A stretch of DNA of 64,000 bases from Ricinus communis (lineage: Eukaryota; Streptophyta; Magnoliopsida; Malpighiales; Euphorbiaceae). How positions within the stretch are numbered: the stretch's first letter is position 1; each line of letters starts with the position of its first letter. The stretch is taken from the NCBI RefSeq assembly GCF_019578655.1, contig NC_063258.1, forward strand, positions 15,442,802-15,506,801. Reading direction: 5' to 3'. This document shows, piece by piece, positions 33,546-44,784 of this stretch. The notes below the pieces were generated by a model. It saw only the letters and a list, made by a program, of their open reading frames with translations. It was not told the DNA's origin and ran no database searches. Position numbers and translations under genes: made by a program.

Positions 33546-35084
33546 AATTACCCCACACTTAAGCTATTGCTTGTCCTCAAGCAATTAACAACTCACCTTA
33601 TAAAACTGCAGTTAGTAATTCCTTACAGTTTACGCCCCTAGTCCATAATAGATAGTATTCGACACATCTCAAAGGATACTTAATCATAAATCAAATTGCA
33701 AATCATTAAATGAGGATGGAAATAATATTAATGCATGAATAACCTAAATGACAACTCAATACAAACATCACGAACCAGTGCCTCACTAGGATCACTCAAG
33801 TCGCTCAAAGTGTATATTAGGTGAATAACAAATCCCTCAAAACAAATCCACAAGACCCGCTCACCATAAGCTTGCTCATAAATCATATTTTCGCTACTGT
33901 GAACAAGTAAATACCAAAATCAAAGGGTCTTTACCAAGGTTATAATGGGGCTAAGGTAAAGGTACGGAGATTTGGACAGAAGTGTGAAAATGCTGGAATT
34001 CGTGCGATAAACAATAGTATATGCTCAAAGAATTAAATGCCTAAGATCACAAAAAGAATCATTCACTAAAATCCCTACTTCATAGAATAACGCTCGCAAA
34101 TGCTCTAAATCCAATAAAGAGATAAACAATTAAAGAATTTTGTTATTATATTTTCTTTTTCTTCTTCTTCTTTTTTTTTTCTTTTTTTTCTTTTTCCCTT
34201 TTTTTTCTTTTTTTTATAATGAACTAGCAGCTTATTAGCGACCGCTGCATACAACTCGAATAAACATAAAGAATAACAAATACAAATTGGATCAAAGGGA
34301 GCATTTAAAATATCAAAAAGATTTAATGAATTTACCAACATAGCAACTGGTATTTTAATCCTACATAAAGTTGAACAAATCACAGAAAGAAATTCCAGCA
34401 TAAGGGTAAAGGAAAGATAAATGTAAAGAATGGTATAATTGAAGTGTATAGGTATAGATTATGAAGAAAAGGTTAAGGCTCAAAACTGGCTAACTAATGG
34501 AAACATAAGGGGATAGGCTTTTGGTCAAATGTCGTGAATCCTATATCGCCCAAATCATCTCATGGTATTCACAATATTCATGTAACTTCAACACGCATTA
34601 CAAAGCAAGTTCTAGAAGCAAAGTTAAGTACAATGCACACTCAAACAAGAAATACAAAGAGCATAAGTATAATGAATGCTCAACAGGCTCAAAATCTCAC
34701 TTTGAGGTGTGGTATTAAGTGCAATTAGTTCATAATATCATTAATTGAATCATTACTTAAGAAACGCATGCATATGACATTATCAATGTTCTAAGTTAAA
34801 ATTCGACAATTTGAAAAACAATTAAATAACACCAGTTTAACCCGGTAGGGTTGATGTGTAAAACACCATCAATTGTTTTCCAAGGACAATGAACAACAAA
34901 GAAAAGTAACTACAATTCTATAAATCAAGTCATCAATCAGCTTAAAAATAGCATACTCAAGTGCACATAAACACACTGTTCTAACATCCTAACAATACAC
35001 AACACCTAGTGATAGCAATTCCAGATATATCTAAGAATCATATGAGAGAGTAGGATTATAAGGTTTACCCACAAACCAAAAACT
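33546..35084 (-). mobile_element. Gene-less internal region between the two Athila-like LTRs
   Basis: This ~1.54-kb interval has no coding sequence. It is collinear with 8870-10330 and 59756-60350, including the segment with CAAATCATCTCATGGTATTC near 34550, and has a CT-rich run (34145-34218). With LTRs on both sides it is a non-autonomous element carrying none of its own proteins. I see no standard tRNA primer site next to 35085. Confidence 0.7.
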
Positions 35085-35523
35085 TGTTGTGTGCTACTTT
35101 GTGTTAGCTACAATCTAAGGCAGTGTACCTATCGATGCAGTCTAGCACTAATGGCGAGTATCAAGGTCGTATTCCTCGGGAAAGTGAAAGCCCAGAGTTT
35201 CTTCTTTGTTATATTAACCTAAAATGAATGATGGATAATTTCTAAACTAACTAATAGCTACAAGCTAAGTTCTAAGGGAGATGCAGGAATGAATGGATAA
35301 ATGAAATAACCAAGACAAGAAAGCAAACCCAAAAGGAACCTAAACTAGTTGGTAATCAAACAAAAGATAAAGGATTGATGAATCCAATTATGCTACCCAT
35401 GGACGAATTCTTAACTGAATTCAATTTCTCTCTCGAGATAACCGAATTCCTAAACCTAATAACCTAAAGTTGGAATCTCTTCCTAACGATTGATTCTTAA
35501 ATTAGCATTAAGCTTTAATCCAT
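35085..35523 (-). mobile_element. Athila-like LTR fragment (5' LTR, R/U5 part)
   Basis: It is nearly identical to 31993-32455, starting TGTTGTGTGCTAC on the plus strand. It breaks off in AAGCTTTAATCC at about 35523, where antisense family G integrase begins. It is the 5' LTR of the gene-less element; its U3 and target duplication are lost. Confidence 0.8.
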
Positions 35524-36389
35524 TCTAGGCATACCACGCAGACGTACAATTTCTTTGAAGAAACAAGTCAGAAATATATGTTGCATCATTAGTTTTAAGA
35601 CATGGAATGAAATGAGCTATATCAACAACAACATATATGAAATCATTACCATGCCTAGACCTAGGTAAACCAAGCACAAAATCCATAGAAATATCAATCC
35701 AAGCCATAGGGTTTCAATTTAGACTTTGCTTGTTTACAAACAATGCATTTATCATAAAATCTAGCAACATATCATTTCATATTAGGCCAATAGAAAACAT
35801 CATGCAAAAAATCTAAAGTCTTAGCAATTCCAAATTGTCTCATTAAACCACCCTCATGAGCTTCCCTAACAAATACCTCAGACATAGAACATATGGGAAT
35901 ACACAAACGTTTTTCTTTAAACAAAAATACATCATGTCTATAAAACTTATCAAAAGCACCTTTTTCACAAGCATTAAACGCATTGCCAAAATCAAAGTCA
36001 TGCTCATAAATTTCTTTAATATGCTCAAAACCGAGGAATTTGGCATTCAAAGTAGATGGAAGTGCATACCTTCGCGATAATGCATCCGCAACAACATTAT
36101 CTTTACCTTGCTTGTATTTTATCACATATGGAAAGGACTCAATGAACTCACTCCATTTAGTATGGTGTTTGTTAAGCTTATTTTGCCCCTTCAAATGCTT
36201 CAATGACTCATGATCTGTGTGAATCACAAACTCTTTCGGCCAAAGATAGTGTTTCCATGTCTCTAAAGCTCTCACCAATGCATACATCACCTTATCATCA
36301 GTTATGTAGTTCAAGGCTGCCCCATTGAGCACCCCAATTCCAAGTACAGCACAAGGATAGATAAACTCCTTGATAAGTAAGTTTTGCAT
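35524..36389 (-). pseudogene. Family G RNase H C-terminus and integrase N-terminus
   Basis: A 205-residue open frame (35772-36389) contains [39 protein letters not shown] and V-V-A-D-A-L-S-R-R of RNase H. The first half of the integrase zinc module follows ([10 protein letters not shown]). Below a stop at 35772, other frames show the C-X2-C half and the first catalytic Asp ([10 protein letters not shown], 35650-35700). It is cut on the left by the Athila-like LTR. On the right it fuses to LTR-A-like sequence near 36365. It is the longest intact family G frame in the window. Confidence 0.88.
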
Positions 36390-36850
36390 TCAAACAAGAA
36401 TACAAGATACAAGTAATTTTGGCTTAAGAGAAAGTAAAAAACTTTAATTAATCATAATCTGAAAAAAGGCATACAAATCTGACATGTTTTAAAGACATAT
36501 CCAAAGTCCTAAGAATAGTAGTAATCTGATCTAATATGAGTTTCTTTACAAGCTTAGGAAACTCTAACATCTAACCAAATAGGATACTAATAGCTAAACA
36601 AAGCCTTTGTAAACTTGGATTGACCCAAAGTTACTTGAGGACTTCAGCCTAAGAGGAATTACAAGGAGTTCAAGGCTTTAGTTTAAGCGAAGGCCCAACT
36701 CAACTTAATGTATTACAAGTCCAAGTGTTTAATGGGCTTACTTAATCTTTTATTTAGGCTCAAAAAGACCGAAGCTACTGATTTGGAGCATATGAAGACT
36801 TTCGGCCTAACTTAGCTTAGTACGAATATAAGATAAGTTACTTGAGGACT
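36366..36850. mobile_element. LTR-A-like debris
   Basis: Bases 36366-36480 match, antisense, the CTTATCAAGGAGTTGATC part of LTR-A. Bases 36480-36640 match 54000-54050 and 55010-55090. Bases 36650-36830 match in the sense direction the part of LTR-A around 640-760. The pieces are in different orientations, so this is a mosaic left by several insertions or recombinations. It has no gene. Confidence 0.5.
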
Positions 36851-36991
36851 TCCTGCTAAGTGCATCTGCTACTACATTAGCTTTCCCTAAGTGATACTTA
36901 ATGGTGCAATCATAATCCTTTAATAACTCAACTCATCTCCTTTGCCTCAAATTTAACTCCTTTGGGCTTAATAGGTATTTCAAACTCTTGT
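36851..36991 (-). pseudogene. Old gypsy relic: RNase H end, left of the Tekay insertion
   Basis: Minus frames give [16 protein letters not shown] (about 36860-36910), the end of RNase H. Upstream come L-R-Q-R-R-like and E-L-N-L equivalents up to 36991, where the Tekay element starts. The relic continues at 44785 on the other side, so one RNase H domain was split by the insertion. Confidence 0.8.
36987..36991 (+). repeat. Target-site duplication, left copy (CTTGT)
   Basis: The five bases before the 5' LTR are identical to 44780-44784 after the 3' LTR. Integrases of this superfamily commonly leave 5-bp duplications. It proves that the two LTRs entered together in one event. Confidence 0.92.
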
Positions 36992-39304
36992 TGTAACGCC
37001 TGCATTTTCTCATCATCCATGTTATGTGCATTTATATTTAATCATTGGGCATATGATGGTATATCAATGATATTTTTATTTTATGAGAACATATATATAT
37101 TAATTATAAGTAGAGAATAAGAAGTATGATATTAGATTATTAATTTAGATAAGTTGATTAAGTACTTGGGTTATGTGTATTAAGCCTTAAGACTTAATTG
37201 AACCAATAGTTGAAGGTTGGGTAAATAGATTGGACTTAAAAGATACAATTAAAAGTTAGTACCTATATATGGTTAGTAAGAATTAATTTAGGGTGATAAA
37301 AATAGTTTAGTAGGTGGTGGCATTAAGAGAGGAATATTGGAAATTGGAACCATGAGTAAGCTCATTTTACCTCTTCATTTCTCTAAAATTCGTACATGGC
37401 CAAAAACACAAAATGTGGAATAAGAGAGAGGAGTGGAATACCTAGAAAAACTTAAGATTAAGATAGGATTTTGCCAACTATTGAAGGAGCCAAGCTAAAG
37501 CTAAAGGATTTAAGCATATTAGCAACCCAAAAGCTGAAATTGGTAAGTTGTTACTTGAGTGTTATTAATTTATCATTAGGGATCTTGATTACAAATTGGA
37601 AAAACTTCATTTGATGCTCTCATTGATTAATTAAAGGTCTGATTATCATGAATTAGTAGAGTATTGAATGATTGCATAAAGATTAAGCTTGATTTAAGTT
37701 TAAGTATGTTAAGATAGAAAACTGTCAAAATTCCAGCAACCTTGATGTTCTGTATTTTAGGCATAACATGGGTTATGTAAGTCCAAATTAAGCTTAATTG
37801 GTGTCTATGGAAAGTTTAAAGAGTCCTCTATAACTTTGTAGTTTTGTGATTTCGCTATTTTTGCCGTTTTGGTTGCTTAAATTGAGCAAACAGATTGCTG
37901 CTCGGGTACAACTAGCTGTATGATCCTTGCTCAGTAATTTGAAAATAATTAAATCTATAGAAGTCGGAATTGAGTAATTCTTCTTGGAGATGAAACTAGA
38001 CGCATAAATGGATAGGTCAATTTAATATGAGATTTTTGTATTAAGCCAATTTTGCCCAGCAATAAATATACCTTGGTACTAAATTCTGTCTAGAAAACAG
38101 AAATGTTGGAGATTAGTTTTATGCAATTTATTGATGTTAATTTGAGTTAGATTGGTATTTAACTAGATGGGAAATGTTTATAGGATATTAAAACAGTAAT
38201 TGAGAGCCTTAGAGGAAGAGTTAGACCTATGAATTAGAGAGGGGATGATCTTGTAATGCATTAGAACTCGCATTTACATGAATATTTGTAATATGCATGA
38301 AATGTGAATTGATGAATGTGTTGACAGGTACTCAAAGGCCTGGAAAGGAAGTTGTGGAGAAAGGAGGTTCTTATATGCTAAAGGAATAAGTATATTTTGA
38401 GTAAGTAAATAGTTAATATTTGCTATGTTCATATATTTAATCAAATGTTCCGCAAATAGTTGCGTTTGCTTAATATTGCTTATGTTTGAATGACTGAGAT
38501 GGAAATGATTGGTGTTGAGTGGAACAATTGTTATTGCTGAAATATGATATAAGTGAAATGATTGAATTGTGATGTTAAGTGCATATGTGCATGTGAATGG
38601 TGGATTCCCCTATGAAAAAAAAAGATATATATATAAAGCCTTGGGAGGCTAAAGCCTAGAGAGGCTATAAAAGTGTATAATGTGAGATGAGGCGGAGCAG
38701 CTTACGTGTGTGATATGTGAGGATGAGGCGGAGCAGCACATTAAAGGGGATCCACAAGCCGTGAGAACTAACCATAATTGTTGAATTGTATTTCTTCTAT
38801 GATGGTTGTAATGAATTGAGTAGAATGGTATGACTTTATACCTAAACTATGAATATCATGGAAAGTTATGTGATTGGGTGGAAATTGTATTAAGTGTATG
38901 TGATATAGATTATGTTGATTATTTATTTACCGAAATGGAGGCTCACCCCTCTCCAAAATTTTTCTTTTCAGGTTTGTAAATAGTAGTGCATCCGTTGGTT
39001 GTATGCGAAGTCTAGCTTTTAGCAGTTCTGTCAAGTTGGGCCAGTTTTGTGAAGTCTCCTCCTGATGCATTTTTGTATGCAGTTATGTGATATATATGGA
39101 AGTATGCCTTATAAGGCATAAGAAGATGTTTGTAATACTTGTTAAATGATGTTTAAGTATAATCATATGTTTATATATTAATAACCTTGTGTCTGGATTC
39201 TTAACAACCTACATATTGACCTATCTACCTGTAGTATATATTCTACGACGCTTGTATGCTTCCTGGCTAATGTTTATTGGTTAGTATGTGATGGGGGTGT
39301 TACA
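36992..39304 (+). mobile_element. 5' LTR of the Tekay-type element
   Basis: The LTR is 2313 bp, TGTAACGCC...GGTGTTACA. A candidate TATA box lies at 38629-38636 (TATATAAA). It is longer than the 3' LTR because bases 37360-37766 have no counterpart there. Otherwise the two are about 1% different by eye, with many differences in homopolymer length. It has no gene. Confidence 0.93.
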
Positions 39305-39310
39305 TTTTAG

Positions 39311-39322
39311 TGGTATCGAGCA
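39311..39322 (+). promoter_or_regulatory. Primer-binding site (initiator-Met tRNA type)
   Basis: TGGTATCGAGCA lies seven bases after the 5' LTR. It differs from the usual TGGTATCAGAGC by loss of an A and one later change. In this family the site is complementary to the 3' end of initiator-Met tRNA and primes minus-strand synthesis. Confidence 0.75.
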
Positions 39323-39421
39323 GGGATTAGATTCATTGGGAGTAGATTCATGTTGCACATCATTAAGCATATGATATATGTTCTTTGAACTTGACTGAAT
39401 ATTTGCATTTCATATATATAG

Positions 39422-40655
39422 ATGGAGAGACAAGGAGAACACGCAACTGGCCCAGATAAGTCATTAGAGTCTGTGCATGGTCATGAAAATGCATCTGAAC
39501 ATGATCAACATGATGAGCATGAGCTACATTCTGAAAATGCTGCACAATCGAATGTACAAAATGTTATGGAACAGTTTATGGATTTTCTGATGCAACGGGC
39601 AGCTCAACAACAAGCACCGCCTCCAACTCAACAACAAAAGGCCGATAGATAAGAATTATGAAAGAGTTAGGAAACAAGGTGCTAATGTTTTCAAGGTACT
39701 ACCCGATCCCTGCCGAGGGCCGAGGAATGGTTACGAAATACAGAAGGGTGTTGGATAGATTTAATTGCACATCCGAACAAAGGCTTCTATATACAGTGAT
39801 CTTTAATAGAAAAGATGCACTTGATTGGTGGGAAACAGTTTTAAGAAGCAAAGATCGACCAATGACTTTGACTTGGAATGATTTCTTGAGAGAATTTACT
39901 TTGAGAAGTATACTCCAGAAATTTATAGAGACAGAAGAAGCTTGAATTTCTTGAGTTGAAACAGAATGATATGTCGCTTCTGAAGTTCAATTTGTGAGAT
40001 TATGTAAGTATTCACCGGAAGAAATAGCCATCAAGAACTGAAAAGGAAGAAATTTGAGATGGGTTTGAGGCTTGACATTCGTGAGAAAATGGCAGTGAAA
40101 CCTCATAATTACAATGCCTCAATTGAAGCTGCTTTGAGAGCTGAAGAAACATCATTTGAAAGGAATACTATGGAAGCTAAAAAGAAGAAAATCATTGGTG
40201 CTTATAGTAATCCTCCAAGACATATTAGTATTTCTTCGTTTAGAGGCTCTAATTCACAGCGGAGTAGTTATCGTGGACGAGGGTTTGGTGGTCAGTCTAG
40301 TAGATCCTCCATAGTACCTTATAGTAGAGGTGGATACAATTCATCCAGACTTGAGGGAGGACAAGTTTCAGCCAGTAGAGGGTTTGCTCCTGTTTGTCCT
40401 ACGTGCAACAGGAGACATACTGGAGAATGTTGGGGACCTAGACCAGTAGTATGTTTTACTTGTAGTAGGCCAGGACATTATTCTAGAGATTGTCCTATGA
40501 GAAGAAATAATGCTGGAGAATCTTATACAGTGGGTCAGAGTAGTGTTGGTGAAAATATTCCAGTTGGTTCGAGGCAGAGGAAGAGGTGGCAGAGGAGGTT
40601 TAACTATTTCAGCAACACCATCAGAACAAATTGGTCAACCACAAGCACAAGCTAG
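39422..40655 (+). pseudogene. Tekay-type gag
   Basis: The start at 39422 gives an acidic, His-rich N-terminus and a Gln/Pro-rich stretch. The capsid motifs follow in shifting frames: E-E-W-L equivalent near 39720, D-A-L-D-W-W-E-T-V (39812-39840), and W-N-D-F-L-R-E-F. A long frame (40059-40655) then carries the R-L-D-I-R region, an Arg/Ser/Gly-rich linker and a zinc knuckle C-F-T-C-S-R-P-G-H-Y-S-R-D-C (40452-40493). Frame breaks lie near 39650, 39685-39750, 39945 and 40655. Several coincide with G, C or A runs, so they may be real or base-calling errors. Confidence 0.88.
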
Positions 40656-41430
40656 AGTATTTGCTACTACTAGAAATGAAGCATTTGTAGCACCTGAAAT
40701 TGTTACTGGTATACTTTCTATTCATGATTCTGATGCACATGTTCTTATTGATCCTGGATCCACATGTTCATTCATATCACATGATTTTGCATCGCATGTT
40801 CATGCTAATATAGAGGCATTAGGTTATGATATATATGTATCTATGCCTGCTGGGGGTATTATCACAGTAAATACGATAGTGAGATCATGTCCTGTAGTAG
40901 TAGATAGTGTCAAACTACATGCAGATTTGGTTGTTATTAATCTTAGAGAGTTTGATGTTATTTTGGGGATGGATTGGTTGTCAAGAAATCATGCTATTGT
41001 TGATTGTAAAACGAAGGAAGTGGCTATGGAAATACAAGGAGAAATGAAAATAGTAATGGTAGGTGAAAGGAAGACAATTCCTAATTGTTTGATTTCAGCA
41101 GTGACTGCATGTCAGTTAATTAAAAATGGATGTGAAGCATATCTAATTAGTTTTATAGATACTACTAAGGTCAGTCCAGGGGTATTAGACATTCCAGTGG
41201 TCAGAGAATTTCCTAACATATTCTTAGATGATTTGCCTGGTTTGCCACCAAATCGAGAGGTTAATTTTGAGATTGACATCATCCCTAGTACTGCACCTAT
41301 TTCCATTGCACCATACAGAATGGCTCCATTAGAATTGAAAGAATTAAAGAAGCAATTAGAAGAGTTACTTGATAAAGGTTTCATCAGGCCAAGTACTTCA
41401 CCTTGGGGAGCACCGATTACTCATTTGTGA
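40656..41430 (+). pseudogene. Tekay-type aspartic protease and RT N-terminus
   Basis: The frame open from 40510 to 41430 contains the protease: V-L-I-D-P-G-S-T-C-S-F-I-S (active Asp codon at 40750-40752) and the D-V-I-L-G-M-D-W-L flap-side motif (40951-40977). The linker to reverse transcriptase follows, with F-L-D-D-L-P-G-L-P-P and Y-R-M-A-P-L-E-L-K-E-L. The active site reads D-P-G-S where D-S-G-S or D-T-G-S is expected, a change likely to impair activity. The frame ends at 41430, just before the first RT catalytic block. Confidence 0.88.
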
Positions 41431-42682
41431 AGAAAAGGATGGTAGTATGCGATTATGTATTGATTATAGGCAATTGAATAGGATTACGTTGAAGAATAAA
41501 TATCCATTGCCGAGAATTGATGATTTGCTTGATCGGTTAAAAGGTGCAACTGTGTTCTCTAAAATTGATTTAAGATCAAAGTTATTGGCAACTCCGGGTT
41601 GAAGAGAAATCTATTGCCAAGACGATTCGGAACAAGGTATGGGCACTATGAATTTATTGTGATGCCATTTGGTTTAACAAATGCTCCCTACTTTATTTTT
41701 ATGTCAATCGATGAACAAGACTTTCCAGCCATATTTAGATCACTTTGTTATTGTGTTCATTGATGATATTCTGATTTACTCTAGAAGCCCAGAAGAGCAT
41801 GAACAACACTTGAGAATTGTTTTACAGATTTTGAGGGAAAAACAGTTGTATGCAAAATTCAACAAATGCGAGTTTTGGATGGAGGAAATTGCATTCTTAG
41901 GGCATATTATTTCTAAACATGGAGTGCAACCAGATTCATCAAAGATTAAAGCAATTATTGAATGGGAACCGCCTAGAAATGTTTCTGAAGTTCGAAGTTT
42001 TCTTGGGTTAGCTGGCTATTATAGAAGATTTGTAAAAGATTTTTCAGTTATTGCTAAGCCTCTAACAACTTTGTTAAAGAAGAATGTGCCATTCCAGTGG
42101 ACGGAGTTATGTGATCAAAATTTTCAAGAGTTGAAGAAAAGGCTTACTACTACACCGATACTCGCATTGCCATCTGAAAATGGAGGTTATGTTGTATATA
42201 CTGATGCTTCTAGGCAAGGACTTGGATGTGTCTTAATGCAGCATGGGAAGGTTATAGCTTATGCTTCAAGACAATTACGACCTCATGAGCTGAATTATCC
42301 TACACATGATCTTGAATTAGCAGCTATTGTACATGCATTGAAGATATGGCGACATTATTTATACGGGGAGACATTTCAGATATTTACTGATCATAAGAGT
42401 TTGAAATATATCCCTACGCAGAAAGAGTTGAATCTGAGACAACGAAGATGGATTGAGCTTCTGAAGGATTATGATTGCACTATTGATTATCATCCTGGAA
42501 AAGCAAATGTTGTTGCTGATGCTTTAAGTAGGAAGTCAGTGGAAAATTTTTCAAGTATGATTTGTTATAATGTAGAATATTTAGTTGCACTTAGAGCTAT
42601 GGATGTGAAGTTTTATGTTTATGACAATGATCTGTTAGCCACATTACAAGTAAAGCCTTTGATTGGAGATAAGAACCGATAG
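41369..42682 (+). pseudogene. Tekay-type reverse transcriptase and RNase H
   Basis: A short frame (41369-41602) holds [17 protein letters not shown] and F-S-K-I-D-L-R-S. After frame breaks around 41595-41690, a 333-residue frame (41681-42682) gives the active site [10 protein letters not shown] (41756-41767 codes F-I-D-D), [20 protein letters not shown], and RNase [29 protein letters not shown] and V-V-A-D-A-L-S-R-K (to 42536). After L-Q-V-K-P-L the frame jumps into the chromodomain region, so integrase is lost. Confidence 0.92.
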
Positions 42683-42862
42683 AAATTCTTGATCGAAGGG
42701 TTAAGAAATTGAGAAATAAAGACATTCCTATGGTCGAAATTAAGTGGAGTCATCATTCACCAAGAGAAGCAACTTGGGAAGTAGAAGAGCATATGAGACA
42801 GAAGTATCCGAATCTATTCCATTGTAATGTTGGTGAGTTGTTAAAATTTCGGGGACGAAATT
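42683..42862 (+). pseudogene. Chromodomain at the C-terminus of pol
   Basis: In the frame starting I-E-I-L-D-R-R-V the sequence encodes M-V-E-I-K-W-S, A-T-W-E-V-E-E and Y-P-N-L-F-H, the core of the plant chromoviral chromodomain. In intact elements this module, attached to integrase, is thought to direct insertion into chromatin with particular histone marks. It is fused out of frame to the RNase H tail at about 42660-42682; the integrase HHCC and D-D-E core that should lie between are deleted. Confidence 0.88.
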
Positions 42863-42866
42863 TCTT

Positions 42867-42879
42867 AAGGAAGGGAGAG
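42867..42879 (+). promoter_or_regulatory. Polypurine tract
   Basis: AAGGAAGGGAGAG directly precedes the 3' LTR (42881). It is the expected plus-strand primer site of an LTR retrotransposon. Confidence 0.88.
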
Positions 42880-42880
42880 T

Positions 42881-44779
42881 TGTAACGCCTGCATTTTCTC
42901 ATCATCCATGTTATGTGCATTTACATTTAATCATTGGGCATATGATGGTATATCAATGATATTTTTATTTTATGAGAACATATATATATTAATTATAAGT
43001 AGAGAATAAGAAGCATGATATTAGATTATTAATTTAGATAAGTTGATTAAGTACTTGGGTTATGTGTATTAAGCCTTAAGACTTAATTGAACCAATAGTT
43101 GAAGGTTGGGTAAATAGATTGGACTTAAAAGATACAATTAAAAGTTAGTACCTATATATGGTTAGTAAGAATTAATTTAGGGTGATAAAAATAGTTTAGT
43201 AGGTGGTGGCATTAAGAGAGGAATATTGGAAATTGGAACCATGAGTAACATGGGGTATGTAAGTCCAAATTAAGCTTAATTGGTGTCTATGGAAAGTTTA
43301 AAGAGTCCTCTATAACTTTGTAGTTTTGTGATTTCGCTATTTTTGCCGTTTTGGTTGCTTAAATTGAGCAAACAGATTGCTGCTCGGGTACAACTAGCTG
43401 TATGATCCTTGCTCAGTAATTTGAAAATAATTAAATCTATAGAAGTCGGAATTGAGTAATTCTTCTTGGAGATGAAACTAGACGCATAAATGGATATGTC
43501 AATTTAATATGAGATTTTTGTATTAAGCCAATTTTGCCCAGCAATAAATATACCTTGGTACTAAATTCTGTCTAGAAAACAGAAATGTTGGAGATTAGTT
43601 TTATGCAATTTATTGATGTTAATTTGAGTTAGATTGGTATTTAACTAGATGGGAAATGTTTATAGGATATTAAAACAGTAATTGAGAGTCTTAGAGGAAG
43701 AGTTAGACCTATGAATTAGAGAGGGATGATCTTGTAATGCATTAGAACTCGCATTTACATGAATATTTGTAATATGCATGAAATGTGAATTGATGAATGT
43801 GTTGACAGTACTCAAAGGCCCCGGAAAGGAAGTTGTGGAGAAAGGAGGTTCTTATATGCTAAAGGAATAAGTATATTTTGAGTAAGTAAATAGTTAATAT
43901 TTGCTATGTTCATATATTTAATCAAATGTTCCGCAAATGGTTGCGTTTGCTTAATATTGCTTATGTTTGAATGACTGAGATGGAAATGATTGGTGTTGAG
44001 TGGAACAATTGTTATTGCTGAAATATGATATAAGTGAAATGATTGAATTGTGATGTTAAGTGCATATGTGCATGTGAATGGTGGATTCCCCTATGAAAAA
44101 AAAGATATATATATAAAGCCTTGGGAGGCTAAAGCCTAGAGAGGCTATAAAAGTGTATAATGTGAGATGAGGCGAAGCCACGTGTGTGATATGTGAGGAT
44201 GAGGCGGAGCAGCACATTAAAGGGGATCCACAAGCCGTGAGAACTAACCATAATTGTTGAATTGTATTTCTTCTATGATGGTTGTAATGAATTGAGTAGA
44301 ATGGTATGACTTTATACCTAAACTATGAATATCATGGAAAGTTATGTGATTGGGTGGAAATTGTATTAAGTGTATGTGATATAGATTATGTTGATTATTT
44401 ATTTACCGAAATGGAGGCTCACCCTCTCCAAAATTTTTCTTTTCAGGTTTGTAAATAGTAGTGCATCCGTTGGTTGTATGCGAAGTCTAGCTTTTAGATT
44501 AGCCTGCCAAGTTGGGCCGGTTTGTGAAGTCTCCTCCCGATGCATTTTTGTATGCAGTTATGTGATATATATGGAAGTATGCCTTATAAGGCATAAGAAG
44601 ATGTTTGTAATACTTGTTAAATGATGTTTAAGTATAATCATATGTTTATATATTAATAACCTTGTGTCTGGATTCTTAACAACCTACATATTGACCTATC
44701 TACCTGTAGTATATATTCTACGACGCTTGTATGCTTCCTGGCTAATGTTTATTGGTTAGTATGTGATGGGGGTGTTACA
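42881..44779 (+). mobile_element. 3' LTR of the Tekay-type element
   Basis: The LTR is 1899 bp with the same ends as the 5' LTR. A 407-bp block present in the 5' LTR is missing at 43248/43249: the text joins GAGTAA directly to CATGGGG. TAA occurs at both edges of the block in the 5' LTR, so a deletion by short-homology recombination is likely. The TATA candidate is at about 44109-44116. Confidence 0.93.
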
Positions 44780-44784
44780 CTTGT

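Larger units (their letters stand above)
36992..44779 (+). mobile_element. Chromovirus (Tekay/Del-type) LTR retrotransposon, nested
   Basis: This is the most complete element of the window: 5' LTR 36992-39304, primer site 39311-39322, gag, protease, reverse transcriptase, RNase H, chromodomain, polypurine tract 42867-42879, 3' LTR 42881-44779. Both LTRs have TGTAAC...GTTACA ends. It is flanked by a perfect CTTGT duplication (36987-36991 and 44780-44784). The integrase core is missing. Long LTRs, the pol order and a C-terminal chromodomain support a chromovirus, closest from memory to Tekay/Del. It lies in the RNase H region of an older antisense gypsy relic. Confidence 0.93.

Noticed and set aside
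34105..34401. Lys/Glu-rich frame on the minus strand
   Set aside because: It comes from a CT-rich simple-sequence run in the gene-less Athila-like element.
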